Assembly (NCBI RefSeq): GCF_014646015.1
Contig: NZ_BMMQ01000003.1
Span: forward strand, 62,001-126,000
DNA: 64,000 nucleotides
Direction of reading: 5' to 3'
Source of the DNA: Microbacterium nanhaiense
Lineage (GTDB): Bacteria > Actinomycetota > Actinomycetes > Actinomycetales > Microbacteriaceae
The notes beneath the pieces are model-generated. The model had not been told where the DNA came from. It did not search any database and worked only from the letters and a program-made list of their open reading frames with translations. Below are positions 19,089 through 28,339 of this stretch, piece by piece. Numbering within the stretch: the stretch's first letter is position 1; every line of letters starts with the position of its first letter. The position numbers and the translations under genes are program-made.

Positions 19089-20867
19089 TCAGGCTGAGGG
19101 ACGGTGGCGCAGCAGCGCTTCGAGTTCGTCGCGATCGCTGCGGAGCTGCGCGGCGTCGGGCCGGGTCGGCCAGGCGCGCAGGTCGGTGACGATGGGTGGC
19201 GCGGAGCGCAGCATCGTGATGCCGGTGCCGAATGGCAGGGTGCGGATGCGGTCTGCCGGCAGGATCGGGACGCGGCGGATCGAGCGCTGGTTGGAGCGGG
19301 TGCCGTGGTCGCCGAGGGTCACGCTGTCGGTGTACTCGTCTCGCTCTCCGATGAGGGTGGAGAGGTCTTGGAGGTCGCGGCTGTTGGATGCGCCGCCGAG
19401 GATGATCTTGACGATGCTGGCGTCCCAGATCGCGCCGGCCTGGTGCTCACTCCACCGGTCACGGGCTTGGGCGAGGGACTGCAAGACCGGCATCGTCGTG
19501 ATCCCGGTGCCTCCGCCTTCGGCCATGAGCGTCGGCAGTGACGGCAGCGGCGCGAGGTTCCCGATCTCGTCGAGCGCGAGCAACAGCGGCGGATCGAGCC
19601 GGGCTCCGGGTGAGCGTGCGGCGAGCCGTCGGGCGGTTTCGATGAGGTCTTCGACGAACGCCGCGACCAGCGATGCGGAGGCTCCTGCTCCGGCACCGGT
19701 GGCGAGCAGGTAGAGGGTGCCTTGCTCGGTGAGGAAGGTCTCGGGGTCGAAGTGTTCGTGCGGGCCTGGTGTGACGGCATCGAGCACGCGGGGGTCGGCG
19801 AGTGCGGCGAGGGCGAGGGAGACGCCTTGCCAGATGCTGTCGCGGGTCTTGGGGTCAGCGTCAATCATCGCGGCCAGGGAGTCGTCCCAGCCCATCGCCG
19901 CGTTCGGGTGGGAGTTGAGGATCGCGACGGCCTCCGATGCCGCGCTGGGATCAAGAGTCCACCTGAACAGCTCGGCGGGCGGGCGGCCGTCCAGCGCGGC
20001 AGCGTGCAGCAGGCTCTGAAGTGCGGTGCGGGTCTTGCCCTCCCAGAACCCGCCCGACTCGACCCCTCCGGCGGACAGTCCCGTGGCGGCGGCGAGTCCG
20101 TTAGCGCGGATCATCGCGGTCAGCGGATCGTCACAGCCGCGAATGGGCGACCAGCGCAGCCCGGCGGGGATGCCTTCGGCGAGGTGTTGCGGGTCGAACA
20201 CCGCGACCGGCCCGCCCTTGCGGCGTCGAGCGCGAAGGGTCGCGGTGAGGTTGTCGGGCCTCGTGCTGGTCGTGACGACCGCGCCGGGTGCGTCGAGGAT
20301 CGCGTTGATGACGACATGCAGGCCCTTGCCGGAGCGGGGCGGGCCGATCAGCAGGATCGAGTCTTCGACCGATGCCCAGACCTTCGTGCCACGGCTGGCC
20401 CCGAGCAGGTAGCCGACATCCTGCGGTGCTGGCGACTCCAAGGAGGGCCGCAGCGTGGCCGCGCGGTGAAGAAGTGCCTTCGCGGATGCGGCGGCCTTGA
20501 CCTCGTGGCTGGTCGCGATCCCCGCCAGTCGGTGCGGGTCGGTCTCGGTCTTCCGCGTGTGGCGGCGTAGCACGATCCACACCCAGACGATCCCGGTGGC
20601 GAGTCCGCCGAGCAGTGCCGTGCTGACGAGCCAGTAGACGACCGGGTTGAGCCCGTCGGCACCGAGTGCGGTCGCTGGGTCGGCGGGGTTGAACAGCACG
20701 GCGAGCCCCGCCGCTGCGCCGGCGTCGGGCTGCGGCGTGCCGGTGAGGAACGCGGTGACGCTGCCGGCCGCGCGGAGAACGAGAGCGATTCCGAACATGC
20801 CGATCAGACCGATGAGGGCGGCGTTGGTGATTTCGTCGCCCATGCCCCCGGCCTGCCGCTGGTTCAT
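19089..20867 (-). CDS. TraD/VirD4-type coupling ATPase
   Basis: The coupling protein brings DNA to the type IV secretion channel. Two membrane segments (about residues 17-40 and 76-100) precede a cytoplasmic ATPase domain with Walker A GPPRSGKG (175-182), Walker B LLLALDEIGNL and the TraM-recognition part with TGITTMPVLQSLAQARDRW. The 592-aa length fits the actinobacterial group. Its ATG overlaps the TGA of the upstream gene (ATGA), so it is translated within the transfer operon. Confidence 0.9.
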   Translation of the reverse strand: MNQRQAGGMGDEITNAALIGLIGMFGIALVLRAAGSVTAFLTGTPQPDAGAAAGLAVLFNPADPATALGADGLNPVVYWLVSTALLGGLATGIVWVWIVLRRHTRKTETDPHRLAGIATSHEVKAAASAKALLHRAATLRPSLESPAPQDVGYLLGASRGTKVWASVEDSILLIGPPRSGKGLHVVINAILDAPGAVVTTSTRPDNLTATLRARRRKGGPVAVFDPQHLAEGIPAGLRWSPIRGCDDPLTAMIRANGLAAATGLSAGGVESGGFWEGKTRTALQSLLHAAALDGRPPAELFRWTLDPSAASEAVAILNSHPNAAMGWDDSLAAMIDADPKTRDSIWQGVSLALAALADPRVLDAVTPGPHEHFDPETFLTEQGTLYLLATGAGAGASASLVAAFVEDLIETARRLAARSPGARLDPPLLLALDEIGNLAPLPSLPTLMAEGGGTGITTMPVLQSLAQARDRWSEHQAGAIWDASIVKIILGGASNSRDLQDLSTLIGERDEYTDSVTLGDHGTRSNQRSIRRVPILPADRIRTLPFGTGITMLRSAPPIVTDLRAWPTRPDAAQLRSDRDELEALLRHRPSA

Positions 20868-21415
20868 GTCAGCCTCCGCACCGCGAACGTGCCCGAGATG
20901 CGCCCAAGGAGGATCACCTCGCGCGAGCTTCCCTCGGGCAGGTCGTCGAGGTCGACGAGTGCGCGGGCTTCGCCGGTTCCGGTGGCGTCGGTGTGGGAGA
21001 TGATCGTCGCGACGGCGACATCCTCGCCGGGCACGAACCCATCGGCGGCGACCTCCGCCAAGCGCGGCACCCGGCGGGCGTGGCGACTCCGGCGAGTCTC
21101 CGGCACCGGGGTCTCGGACGGAGCCACGGCGCGTCGGGGCTTGCGGGTGCGGAGGATGTCGGTGAAGACGCTGCCATCGTTCTCGCGCACCTCGACCCGG
21201 ACCGCCATGGTGCGGTCCTTGGTGATGGCATCCATGAGCGGCCCGAACGTCGCGCGCGTCCACACGCTCGCGTCCGGCGACGCGAACGGTGTCCCATCGA
21301 CCATCGCGGCGAGGGTGCCGTCTTCGGCGACGGTCAGGAGGACATGCGGCAGCTCGACGGGAGCCGTTGCATCGTCGTCATTCGGGCCTGATCGGCGCGG
21401 GCTGGTGAGGTTCAT
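20864..21415 (-). CDS. conserved element protein of unknown function, 183 aa
   Basis: The protein starts MNLTSPRRSGPNDDDATAPV, has a central LPHVLLTVAEDGTLAAMVDG segment and a basic stretch (RKPRRAVAPS...RRSRHARRVPR), and ends LGRISGTFAVRRLT. There is no membrane segment or catalytic motif. It overlaps both neighbours by 4 nt between the VirB4-like and coupling ATPases, a fixed position in related elements as far as I know, so it probably belongs to the transfer machinery. No function is assigned. Confidence 0.7.
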   Translation of the reverse strand: MNLTSPRRSGPNDDDATAPVELPHVLLTVAEDGTLAAMVDGTPFASPDASVWTRATFGPLMDAITKDRTMAVRVEVRENDGSVFTDILRTRKPRRAVAPSETPVPETRRSRHARRVPRLAEVAADGFVPGEDVAVATIISHTDATGTGEARALVDLDDLPEGSSREVILLGRISGTFAVRRLT

Positions 21416-22896
21416 CGGTGGCCTCCTGCTGCGCGGCTGCTGGTGTCGAATAGCGCGAGTTCGTCGGGGTGGAGTTGGTGCTGGCAGACGAAGCTCCTGG
21501 CCTTGATCCGCCACAGGCCTTGGCCGACGCCGAGGTTCGGCAAGAGCTGCTGCTCGGTGCCGGTCAGGCCGAGCGCGGTCGCGGTCGGCCCGAGCTGGTC
21601 GGACTCCTGCCGGTACACGATCCGCGTCTCTGCATTCGCCAGCAGCGAGTTCGCCAGGGAGCGCATGGCGGAGCCTTGGTCGCCCACGTTGTCGAGGTCG
21701 GTGAGCTTGTGGAAGATCAGCATGTTCGCGATCCCGTAGTGCCTGGCGAGCCGCCAGTGCGCATCCATCCGCCGCAACAAGGCAGGGTGGGACATGAGCC
21801 GCCATGCCTCGTCGTAGATCACCCACCGCTGCCCGCCGTTCGGGTCGAGCAGCGCGGACTCCATCCATGCCGACGAGCACGTCATCAACACCGAGATGAG
21901 CGTCGAGTTCTCGGTGACCCGGGAGAGGTCGAGCGAGATCATCGGCAACGACGGATCGAACGCGACCGTCGAAGGCCCGTCGAACAGCCCGGCCAGGTCA
22001 CCGGCGACGAGACGGCGTAGCGCGTGGCCGACGAGCCTGCCGTCCTCGGCCAACCGGCCGTCGGCATCCGCGCTCGGGGCAAGGATGCGGTCAACGACCA
22101 TCGGCAGGATCGGCACGTCGTTCTCCCGCACGGTCTGGGTCAGGGCGATGTCGATCGCGGTGTGCTCCAACGGCGACAACCCGCGCGCGAGCACGGTCTC
22201 GGCCAGTGCGCGGATCAGATCACGCCGTCGCGCGGCGACGGTTGAGGCCCACTGCTCATCCGACAGGCCGCTGGGCCGGCGGCCTTCATCGAGGGGGTTC
22301 AGGCGCGTGTTGAGGCCGTGCCCGAGGACGATGGCTCTGCCGCCGACGGCGTTGGCGACGGCAGTGTGTTCCCCTTTCGGGTCGCCGGGAACGTACACGC
22401 GCCTTCCGAACGGCAGCGACCGTGTGTAGAGAGACTTGGCCAGCGATGACTTGCCGGAACCAACGATCCCGGCCAGCACCACGTTGGGTGCGGTGATGAT
22501 CCCGCTTGCGTAGAGCACCCACGGGTCGTAGACGAAACTCCCGCCCGAGTAGAGGTCTTGGCCGACGAATACACCGTCGGCACCGAGACCGCCCTCGGCG
22601 ACGAATGGGTAGGCGCCCGCCAGCGTCGCCGACGTGTCCTGATGCCGCGTCAGATGGAACCGGCCCGGAGTGCGCAGCCGCGCCGCGCCAGGCTCGCCGG
22701 CCTTTGGCAGGTAGATAGTTGCGCGGCGCTCGGCCCGCTCCTCCTCGGCCTTTGCCTTCGCGGCGGCGATCGCGGTCCTTCGCTGCTCGGTGTGGAGCCT
22801 GGCCTCGGCCTTGCGGCGCTGCTTGCGGAGCTTGCGCCGCTCCTTCGACGGTGCCACCAATACAGCGGTGTGCAGCCGCGCGCGATCCTCGGTCAC
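21412..22896 (-). CDS. VirB4-type ATPase of the transfer apparatus
   Basis: VirB4/TraC ATPases power assembly of the conjugation channel. The 494-aa protein has a basic coiled-coil N-terminus (KERRKLRKQRRKAEARL), Walker A GIVGSGKSSLAKS (residues 143-155), Walker B WVIYDEAWRLMS and the downstream FHKLTDLDNVGDQGS segment typical of VirB4-like proteins. It is shorter than proteobacterial VirB4 (about 800 aa) because the N-terminal half is a separate protein, probably the SCO6880-like one. GTG 22896 overlaps the upstream TGA; a longer open frame upstream reads another gene out of frame. Confidence 0.9.
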   Translation of the reverse strand: MTEDRARLHTAVLVAPSKERRKLRKQRRKAEARLHTEQRRTAIAAAKAKAEEERAERRATIYLPKAGEPGAARLRTPGRFHLTRHQDTSATLAGAYPFVAEGGLGADGVFVGQDLYSGGSFVYDPWVLYASGIITAPNVVLAGIVGSGKSSLAKSLYTRSLPFGRRVYVPGDPKGEHTAVANAVGGRAIVLGHGLNTRLNPLDEGRRPSGLSDEQWASTVAARRRDLIRALAETVLARGLSPLEHTAIDIALTQTVRENDVPILPMVVDRILAPSADADGRLAEDGRLVGHALRRLVAGDLAGLFDGPSTVAFDPSLPMISLDLSRVTENSTLISVLMTCSSAWMESALLDPNGGQRWVIYDEAWRLMSHPALLRRMDAHWRLARHYGIANMLIFHKLTDLDNVGDQGSAMRSLANSLLANAETRIVYRQESDQLGPTATALGLTGTEQQLLPNLGVGQGLWRIKARSFVCQHQLHPDELALFDTSSRAAGGHR

Positions 22897-23723
22897 CGCA
22901 CCAGCCCCCGCGACTGCTTGACCGCTGTGATCTTGGCTGGCTCGAACCACGACCCATCTCGCTTCGGGGACGGCAGGTCGGCTCGCTTCGGAGCGCCCGG
23001 CGACGAGTACGACACCAGCAGCTCCGGCCCCGGCTGCACCGGAACCGGTCCGACCTGTTCGGCATCCGAGCGCTCTGCCTCCGGCTCTGTGTAGCGGCGC
23101 AGCAGCGAGACATGGCCGACGTGCGGGTTGACGACCAGCGCGTAGTCGCCCGAGAGCGCCACCCGGTCGTTCGTGCCCTGGCCGGGCTCGTCGTAGACGT
23201 ACCCGTTCTCCAGCGCAGCCTGTGTGGTCTCGTCGCCGTAGTCCCACTGGGCGAGGAAGTCCACCGCATCGACATGCCCCAGCTCGCCGAGGATGCGCAA
23301 CGGCCGGTCGGCCTCCTCGTCTTGGAGGAAGACCACGCTGACCCACCGCGACGGCGCGGCCTCCTCGACAGTCGGCTCGGGGTGCCAGGCGATCCGCCCG
23401 GCGGCGATGAACCCTTCCGCGAGCCGGTCGTACGCCCGGTCGACGAGGTTCGCGGCCTGACGCAGTTCCTCCGCAGCAGCGAGCGCGTCCCGCACTCCTG
23501 CCTCGTGGCTCCCGTCATCATTGAAGGCGTGCGCGGCCTTGCGCTCGTGAACATCAGCGATCTGGTCGAGCGCCTGCCGCAGCGAGCGCATCCCCGAAGA
23601 CAGATCACCGATCACCCCGTACATCTCGGCGGGCTGATCGAACCCCCGGCTCGCGTGCGCCAACCCGCGCAACGCCTCGGATGCCTCAGCGGCATCGGCA
23701 GTCGAATCGAAGAACGTGGGCAT
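22893..23723 (-). CDS. conserved element protein of unknown function, 276 aa
   Basis: The N-terminal half is helical (ADAAEASEALRGLAHASRGF, MRSLRQALDQIADVHERKAA, ELRQAANLVDRAYDRLAEGF). The C-terminal half is mixed, with ALVVNPHVGHVSLLRRY. No membrane segment or catalytic motif is visible. Its stop overlaps the VirB4-like start. It is the last gene of this half of the operon, and its presumed upstream neighbour, the SCO6880-like gene, is now 25 kb away. GAGGAGG precedes the ATG. Confidence 0.7.
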   Translation of the reverse strand: MPTFFDSTADAAEASEALRGLAHASRGFDQPAEMYGVIGDLSSGMRSLRQALDQIADVHERKAAHAFNDDGSHEAGVRDALAAAEELRQAANLVDRAYDRLAEGFIAAGRIAWHPEPTVEEAAPSRWVSVVFLQDEEADRPLRILGELGHVDAVDFLAQWDYGDETTQAALENGYVYDEPGQGTNDRVALSGDYALVVNPHVGHVSLLRRYTEPEAERSDAEQVGPVPVQPGPELLVSYSSPGAPKRADLPSPKRDGSWFEPAKITAVKQSRGLVR

Positions 23724-23858
23724 GGTCGGCCTCCTCGCAAGTCGTGTGATGGGGAGGTGTGCTGCAATGACCCCGGGCGCCGTCGGAGGTGGCTGACATA
23801 CTTGATGGAGGCGTCGGAGGGAGGCACGAGGCAGTCACCGGCGAGAAGGAGAGCCCAC

Positions 23859-24836
23859 ATGGACGACCCGCGCGACGAGTCCGGTAGCGACGATGCCGTT
23901 GGCAGACAGACCTCGGTAGATGGTCAGATCAGGTCCGACGCACTTGAACTCGCAGCGTCCACGACCCTCGTCGAGGTGACGCCAGGCGTCGCAGTCGTAT
24001 TCGGCGAAGTCCCCGACGGTCTTGAACTCATCAGCCTTGACATGGTGCCGTCCTTCGACCGCGCTCAGCTCTCCACCGCTCTCGGTTCCTTCGGCAACGC
24101 CGGCACGATCGTCGGGAACGTCGCGGAAGCTGTGTCGAGCGCGCAAGGCCTCTTCCGCGTCAACGATGCGACGCTGTCTCTGTTGAAGAGCGGCGGCCAG
24201 ATGGCCGCGAAGGACGGTGCAAAGCTCGGAGCGATCTTCAAGAACGGTGAACTGGTCGCGCAGGCACGCTTCATCCCCGCGTCGATGACGGCCGCCACGG
24301 CGATCGCAGCCATCGGCCCGGCTGTCGCCATGATCGCGCTCCAGATGCAGCTCGGTGAGATTTCGGGCCTCGTCCGCTCCAACATTCAGCTCACGACGCA
24401 GACGCTCAAGGCCATCCGGAACGAGCAATGGGCAGAGCTTGAAGGGTTGGCGGAGTCCGTGGATGAGGCGGTCAAGGAGACCCGTGAACTCGACGCCATC
24501 ACCGATTCTGTGTGGGAACCCATCGCGCCCAGTCGAGACGGCATTCGCAAGCAACTGAAGCTGTACCGCAAGAACGTGGCGGGCCACATCCAGGAGATCG
24601 GGAAACTGGACGGACGTCCCCGCCGCCAGTACCTCGAATCCAACGCCGAGGCAATCGTCTTCGACACCTACGCGCTTCTCAGCTCGCTGAAGACCTACGC
24701 AGAGTATCAGGCTGCCGCGCAGCCCTCGCCAGAACCCGAGGTGCCAACGACGAAAGCGAAGCTCAACTCTTCGACCGGATCGCTCGGAACACCCCCGCCG
24801 AGATTGACGAGTCACTCTCCGAAATCCGGGCACTAA
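23859..24836 (+). CDS. first part of a split two-frame protein, membrane-interacting
   Basis: This plus-strand gene is divergent from the transfer operon and starts with ATG after GAGAAGGAG. The 325-aa product has an acidic N-terminus, a helical region, a hydrophobic stretch (MTAATAIAAIGPAVAMIALQ, near residue 150) and then regular helices (GLVRSNIQLTTQTLKAIRNE, KQLKLYRKNVAGHIQEI, NAEAIVFDTYALLSSLKTY). After about position 24740 the protein becomes Ser/Pro-rich and codon usage turns atypical, while frame +2 continues with normal helical protein. I therefore think this gene and the next were one gene, split by a single-base loss. Function unknown. Confidence 0.7.
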   Translation: MDDPRDESGSDDAVGRQTSVDGQIRSDALELAASTTLVEVTPGVAVVFGEVPDGLELISLDMVPSFDRAQLSTALGSFGNAGTIVGNVAEAVSSAQGLFRVNDATLSLLKSGGQMAAKDGAKLGAIFKNGELVAQARFIPASMTAATAIAAIGPAVAMIALQMQLGEISGLVRSNIQLTTQTLKAIRNEQWAELEGLAESVDEAVKETRELDAITDSVWEPIAPSRDGIRKQLKLYRKNVAGHIQEIGKLDGRPRRQYLESNAEAIVFDTYALLSSLKTYAEYQAAAQPSPEPEVPTTKAKLNSSTGSLGTPPPRLTSHSPKSGH

Positions 24837-24847
24837 CAGAATCGCTT

Positions 24848-25549
24848 GTGCGTGAGTTGCGGATCATCGCCGAGCTTCCTGGCAGAGCGACCGTGCCGCT
24901 CACGAAGAAGCGGAAAGACGCGAAGGCGTCTCAACTCACATGCAAGCAACTCATCGAAGCCATCGGACCCCTGGCCGACATGCTCCAGCCCGCAGTCGCC
25001 GTGCCAGCAGCACCGGAGACCGTGTGCGCGCCTGACGGGCTTGAGCTCGATTCGTACCTGCGCATCCTTCGGTGGTTCCTTGAGGACGGCGAGACGCTTC
25101 GCAGCGTGGCGTTCCCGTACGAAGTGGGGACCCACAACTTCGCCGGAGTCGTGCCAGCGATTCTCGCTAAACGGGTTGATGCGACATGGGATGCGCTTGC
25201 GCCAGGAAGAGGAAGTGCGATCGTTGAGAAGTTCGCGTCGAGCACTTTCGTGGCTGTCACTGACCGACGGATCGTCACGGCCAATCCAGGGAATCTTCTA
25301 CGACGAGGCGAACTGGGCCCGATCTACTCCCTGGACGAAGTGCGCAACGTGCGCGGTCGATCAGCCCGCGGAGTGGGTGTCCGGCCCACCATCGACGTCG
25401 CCACAGACGAGCGCGATCTGCACTGGATGTTCCCCGGTGTCGCGGCCCACGAGGACATAGACAGCCTGGCTGCTGTCCTCTCCGAGGCGAGCCCCCAGGC
25501 AGTCCCGGCTCCGGCAACGCTTGAACAGCTCCCAGCAGCGGACTCCTAG
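24848..25549 (+). CDS. second part of the split protein, PH-like domain
   Basis: The frame carries credible protein from about 24743 (DESEAQLFDRIARNTPAEID), but no start codon occurs before GTG 24848, which lacks a Shine-Dalgarno site. The C-terminal half (EKFASSTFVAVTDRRIVTAN, GPIYSLDEVRNVRG, IDVATDERDLHWMFPG) has the strand-rich rhythm and VAVTDRR phrase of bacterial PH-like domains, suggesting membrane or protein docking. Joined to the upstream frame the protein would be about 560 aa. As it stands, this piece is either unexpressed or needs a frameshift. Confidence 0.6.
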   Translation: MRELRIIAELPGRATVPLTKKRKDAKASQLTCKQLIEAIGPLADMLQPAVAVPAAPETVCAPDGLELDSYLRILRWFLEDGETLRSVAFPYEVGTHNFAGVVPAILAKRVDATWDALAPGRGSAIVEKFASSTFVAVTDRRIVTANPGNLLRRGELGPIYSLDEVRNVRGRSARGVGVRPTIDVATDERDLHWMFPGVAAHEDIDSLAAVLSEASPQAVPAPATLEQLPAADS

Positions 25550-25560
25550 AGATTTTGCCG

Positions 25561-26388
25561 ATGACAAGCTTGAACGAACAAGAAGGTTTCAGGCCGACAG
25601 GTCAACGATCAAAGGTCGGTCGATGCACGTTGTGCGGGGCCAGGGCAAGGCTCACCAAGGCGCACGTACCGCCGAAGGCAGCGTTCAACAACCGGTCCTT
25701 CTCGTGGGGCGGTGCGACTGCTGATAGCCAGCTCGTTTATGGGAGGCCGCGCCTTGGCGGCGCCAATCTATACGCACACTGTGAGCCCTGCCGAGTGGCC
25801 ACGTCACCTTGGGACGACGAGTACATTCGATGGGCATATTCATTCGCGAACGTCCTGGTCAATTCACCATTGAAGGGAGAGCGAACGCAGATAGTGGGCA
25901 CCTTGAGTGGCGTGCGCCCCGGTAGATTCATACGCTCCGCGCTCGCGGGGATGACCGCGCTGGCACCCAAGTTGCTCGACTCGCATCCTGACCTCGTCCG
26001 GGCAGTTCGGCAGGGCACACCATCTTCGCCGACAGATGACCTCCGTTTCTTGGTGGCTGTTGCGCCTGACGGAGCAGCAGCCACCGTGGAAGGTGCGCAC
26101 GAAGCTTTGGCGCTCAAGATGTCGTTCGACGATGAAGACGGCTCCGGATGGAAGACGGAGACCGCCCCGACGATATCTGCTGTTATCCATTTCCCCCCAT
26201 TCAGCCTGCTGCTGGCTGATCGCCAGCTCGCGGCATCCTTGCCCCATCTCGACTGCACGGACTGGTTGAATCTCGGTGTCGATGACGAGGCCAACGTTCA
26301 GATCGTTCTCCCTGTGGTTGACCTGCCGAAGACCCCGAACGCGCCTGTTCCCGTCTCGATGCTTCGGTTCGCTGAGGCTCGTGCGTGA
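25561..26388 (+). CDS. HNH-like zinc protein, 275 aa
   Basis: The N-terminal 80 residues contain CTLCGARARLTKAHVPPKA and, later, LYAHCEPCRVATSPWDDEYI. This is a CxxC pair, a conserved His-Pro, then HCxxC, the arrangement of HNH/McrA-type nucleases. The remaining 200 residues are mixed and unrecognised. It begins 11 nt after the PH-like frame (ATG 25561; TTG 25555 is an alternative) and is therefore in the same transcript. Together they look like a cargo module, possibly defensive; the nuclease call rests on metal-site spacing only. Confidence 0.6.
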   Translation: MTSLNEQEGFRPTGQRSKVGRCTLCGARARLTKAHVPPKAAFNNRSFSWGGATADSQLVYGRPRLGGANLYAHCEPCRVATSPWDDEYIRWAYSFANVLVNSPLKGERTQIVGTLSGVRPGRFIRSALAGMTALAPKLLDSHPDLVRAVRQGTPSSPTDDLRFLVAVAPDGAAATVEGAHEALALKMSFDDEDGSGWKTETAPTISAVIHFPPFSLLLADRQLAASLPHLDCTDWLNLGVDDEANVQIVLPVVDLPKTPNAPVPVSMLRFAEARA

Positions 26389-26444
26389 GTGCCGTGCGAA
26401 GGTGGAGAACTGCGCAGCGGGTCAACTCGCGTTCGCGACTTTGG

Positions 26445-27374
26445 CTAGGGCGTGTCTCCCAATAGGCGTTGCCAGGTGAGGATCGCGCAGAGGGTGACGC
26501 CGGCACGGTAGGTGATCGCGAGCTTGTCGTAGCGTGTCGCGATGCCGCGCCACTGCTTGGCGAGGGCGAAGAACCGCTCGACGACGTTGCGGCCCTTGTA
26601 GGCGGCGGCGTCGAGCCCGGGTGGCCTGCCACCCTTGCTGCCGCGCCGTTTCCGGGCGGCGGCCTGGTCGCGCTTGTCGGGGATGACGGCCTTGATCCCG
26701 CGGCGGCGCAGTTCGGTGCGGATCACGCCGGTCGCGTAGGCGCGGTCCGCGATCACCGCCTCGGGCCGGGTGCGCGGCCTGCCTCTCCCGTGCCGGGGGA
26801 CGTGGATCTGAGCGAGCACCTCGGCGAGCATGGCGCCGTCGTTACGCTGCCCGCCGGTGACGATCATCGCCAACGGTCGGCCGTGCCCGTCGACGGCCTG
26901 ATGGATCTTCGTCGTCAGCCCGCCGCGGGAGCGGCCGATGCCGTGACCGGGCGGCTCAATCTCGTGCCAGGGCAGATTCTTGTGATTCGATCCCGCCCCC
27001 TGTGTCCTGCTCCGGGCGGGTGGTGTTCGTCGCGTGCTGATGCGCACGCGCGATCGTCGCGTCCACCGACACCGCCCAGTCGATCTTCCCCGCCGCGTCC
27101 GCCTCCGCGAGAATCCGCGTCAGCACACGGTCCCAGGTGCCGTCCCCGCATAACGGCGGTGCCGCTTCCACACCGTCTGCCACGGCCCGAACTCATCGCG
27201 AGGCAGATCACGCCACGGGATCCCCGTGCGAAACCGGTACGCGATGCCCTCCACGACCCGACGGTTGTCGCCGAACGGGTGACCGCGACGCCCCTCGTTC
27301 GACGGCAGCAACGGCTCGATCCGCTCCCACTGCTCATCCGTGAATACCCGATACCGCGAACCCGTCGACCTCAC
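26445..27374 (-). pseudogene. IS5-family transposase with two frame changes
   Basis: The N-terminal part (YRVFTDEQWERIEPLLPS, FRTGIPWRDLPRDEFGPWQT) lies in one frame and the DD part (IDWAVSVDATIARAHQH) in a second. The rest (PPGHGIGRSRGGLTTKIHQ, then VIADRAYA and NVVERFFALAKQWR with the catalytic Glu) is back in the first. One shift at the G run near 27150 could be the programmed -1 shift of this group, but returning at the G run near 27010 needs a second, so the gene is probably broken. The stop falls in the terminal repeat (LLGDTP). Confidence 0.85.
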
Positions 27375-27421
27375 CCGACCAGACTGCCGCGAGCCTCACT
27401 CTCCATATGGGAGACACGCCC
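26448..27421 (-). mobile_element. IS5-family insertion sequence, about 974 bp
   Basis: Terminal inverted repeats GGGCGTGTCTCCCA (26448-26461) and TGGGAGACACGCCC (27408-27421) bound the transposase. Both ends are flanked by TA within CTA...TAG, consistent with a short target duplication. The right end cuts an IS3-type transposase gene. A lone copy of the same terminal repeat lies at 48874. Confidence 0.85.
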
Positions 27422-27424
27422 TAG

Positions 27425-27972
27425 TCAACCGGAGATTCGTCGCGGATGGGCCGCGCAAGCTCTGGGTGTGCGACGTGACCTACGTCGCTACCTGGTCTGG
27501 GTTCGCGTATGTCGCGTTCGTCACCGACGTGTACTCGCGCAGGATCGTGGGCTGGAACGTTGCTGCGACGCTGAAGTCTGAGGTCCTGCCGATGCAGGCG
27601 CTCGATATGGCGGCCTGGCAGTCAGGCGGCCGGCTCGATGGGCTCATCCATCACGCCGATCACGGGTCGAACTACACCGCCATGGTCTACACGGATCGCA
27701 TCGCGGAACTCGGAGCGGTGCCCTCGACCGGAACTGTCGGCGACAGTTTCGAGAACGCGATGGCTGAGGCGGTCAACAACCTCTACAAGACCGAGCTCAT
27801 TCGTCAGCAGGGGCCGTGGCGGACGGTTGAGCAGGTCGAGCTCGCGACGCTCGAATATGTGTGGTGGTGGAACCACGAACGCCTCCACGGAGAACTCGAC
27901 ATGCGCACACCAACCGAGGTCGAGCAGGCGTACTACGCTGGAACCGAGACGCTTCTGTCACTGACCGGCTGA
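27425..27972 (+). pseudogene. 3' part of an IS3-family orfB transposase
   Basis: The retained part shows the rve/DDE core: KLWVCDVTYVATWSGFAYVA (first Asp), LIHHADHGSNYTAMVYTDRI (second Asp) and DSFENAMAEAVNNLYKTELI (Glu), then the common ending WWNHERLHGELDMRTPTEVE. The N-terminal half and orfA are missing because the IS5-type element inserted here; any longer frame starts with IS5 sequence. The IS3 right end runs to about 28010 (CCGGTCGGAAC...CCAATTCA). It is related to the remnant at 35961. Confidence 0.85.
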
Positions 27973-28010
27973 CAGGAAAACCGGTCGGAACTGAAACCAG
28001 GCCAATTCAA

Positions 28011-28315
28011 TCGCGTCGGCAGGGCTGATCCTCGCCAGCTCTGACCCGCGTTCGGTGCTCTCAGTGATCGAACTCTCACGTGCTGCCTACCGCAAGATGA
28101 AACAGAACCTGTGGTGGGCGGCGGGGTACAACCTGATTTCGGTGCCGCTTGCCGCCGGTGTGCTCGCCCGCGTCGGGTTCGGGCTGCCGATGTCGGTCGG
28201 AGCGATTCTGATGTCGCTGTCGACGATCGTCGTGTCGCTGAATGCCCAGCTCTTGCGCCGCATCGATCTCAGCTCAGAAGCCAGCACTCGCGCCGTGCTC
28301 GAACGCACGAACTGA
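28011..28315 (+). pseudogene. C-terminal fragment of a CopB-type copper ATPase
   Basis: The frame reads [20 protein letters not shown] followed by [20 protein letters not shown], nearly identical to the end of the complete copB at 40346-42475 ([20 protein letters not shown]). Only the last two membrane helices remain; everything upstream was replaced by the IS3 end at 28010. It cannot work as a transporter. It shows that an older copB copy, on the other strand, was destroyed here. Confidence 0.85.
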
Positions 28316-28339
28316 ACTCACGCAGCCCAGGATCAGCAC

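Noticed and set aside
22897-23346. Longer N-terminus for the VirB4-like ATPase
   Set aside because: The sequence there encodes the upstream conserved protein in another frame, and GTG 22896 gives the usual GTGA overlap.
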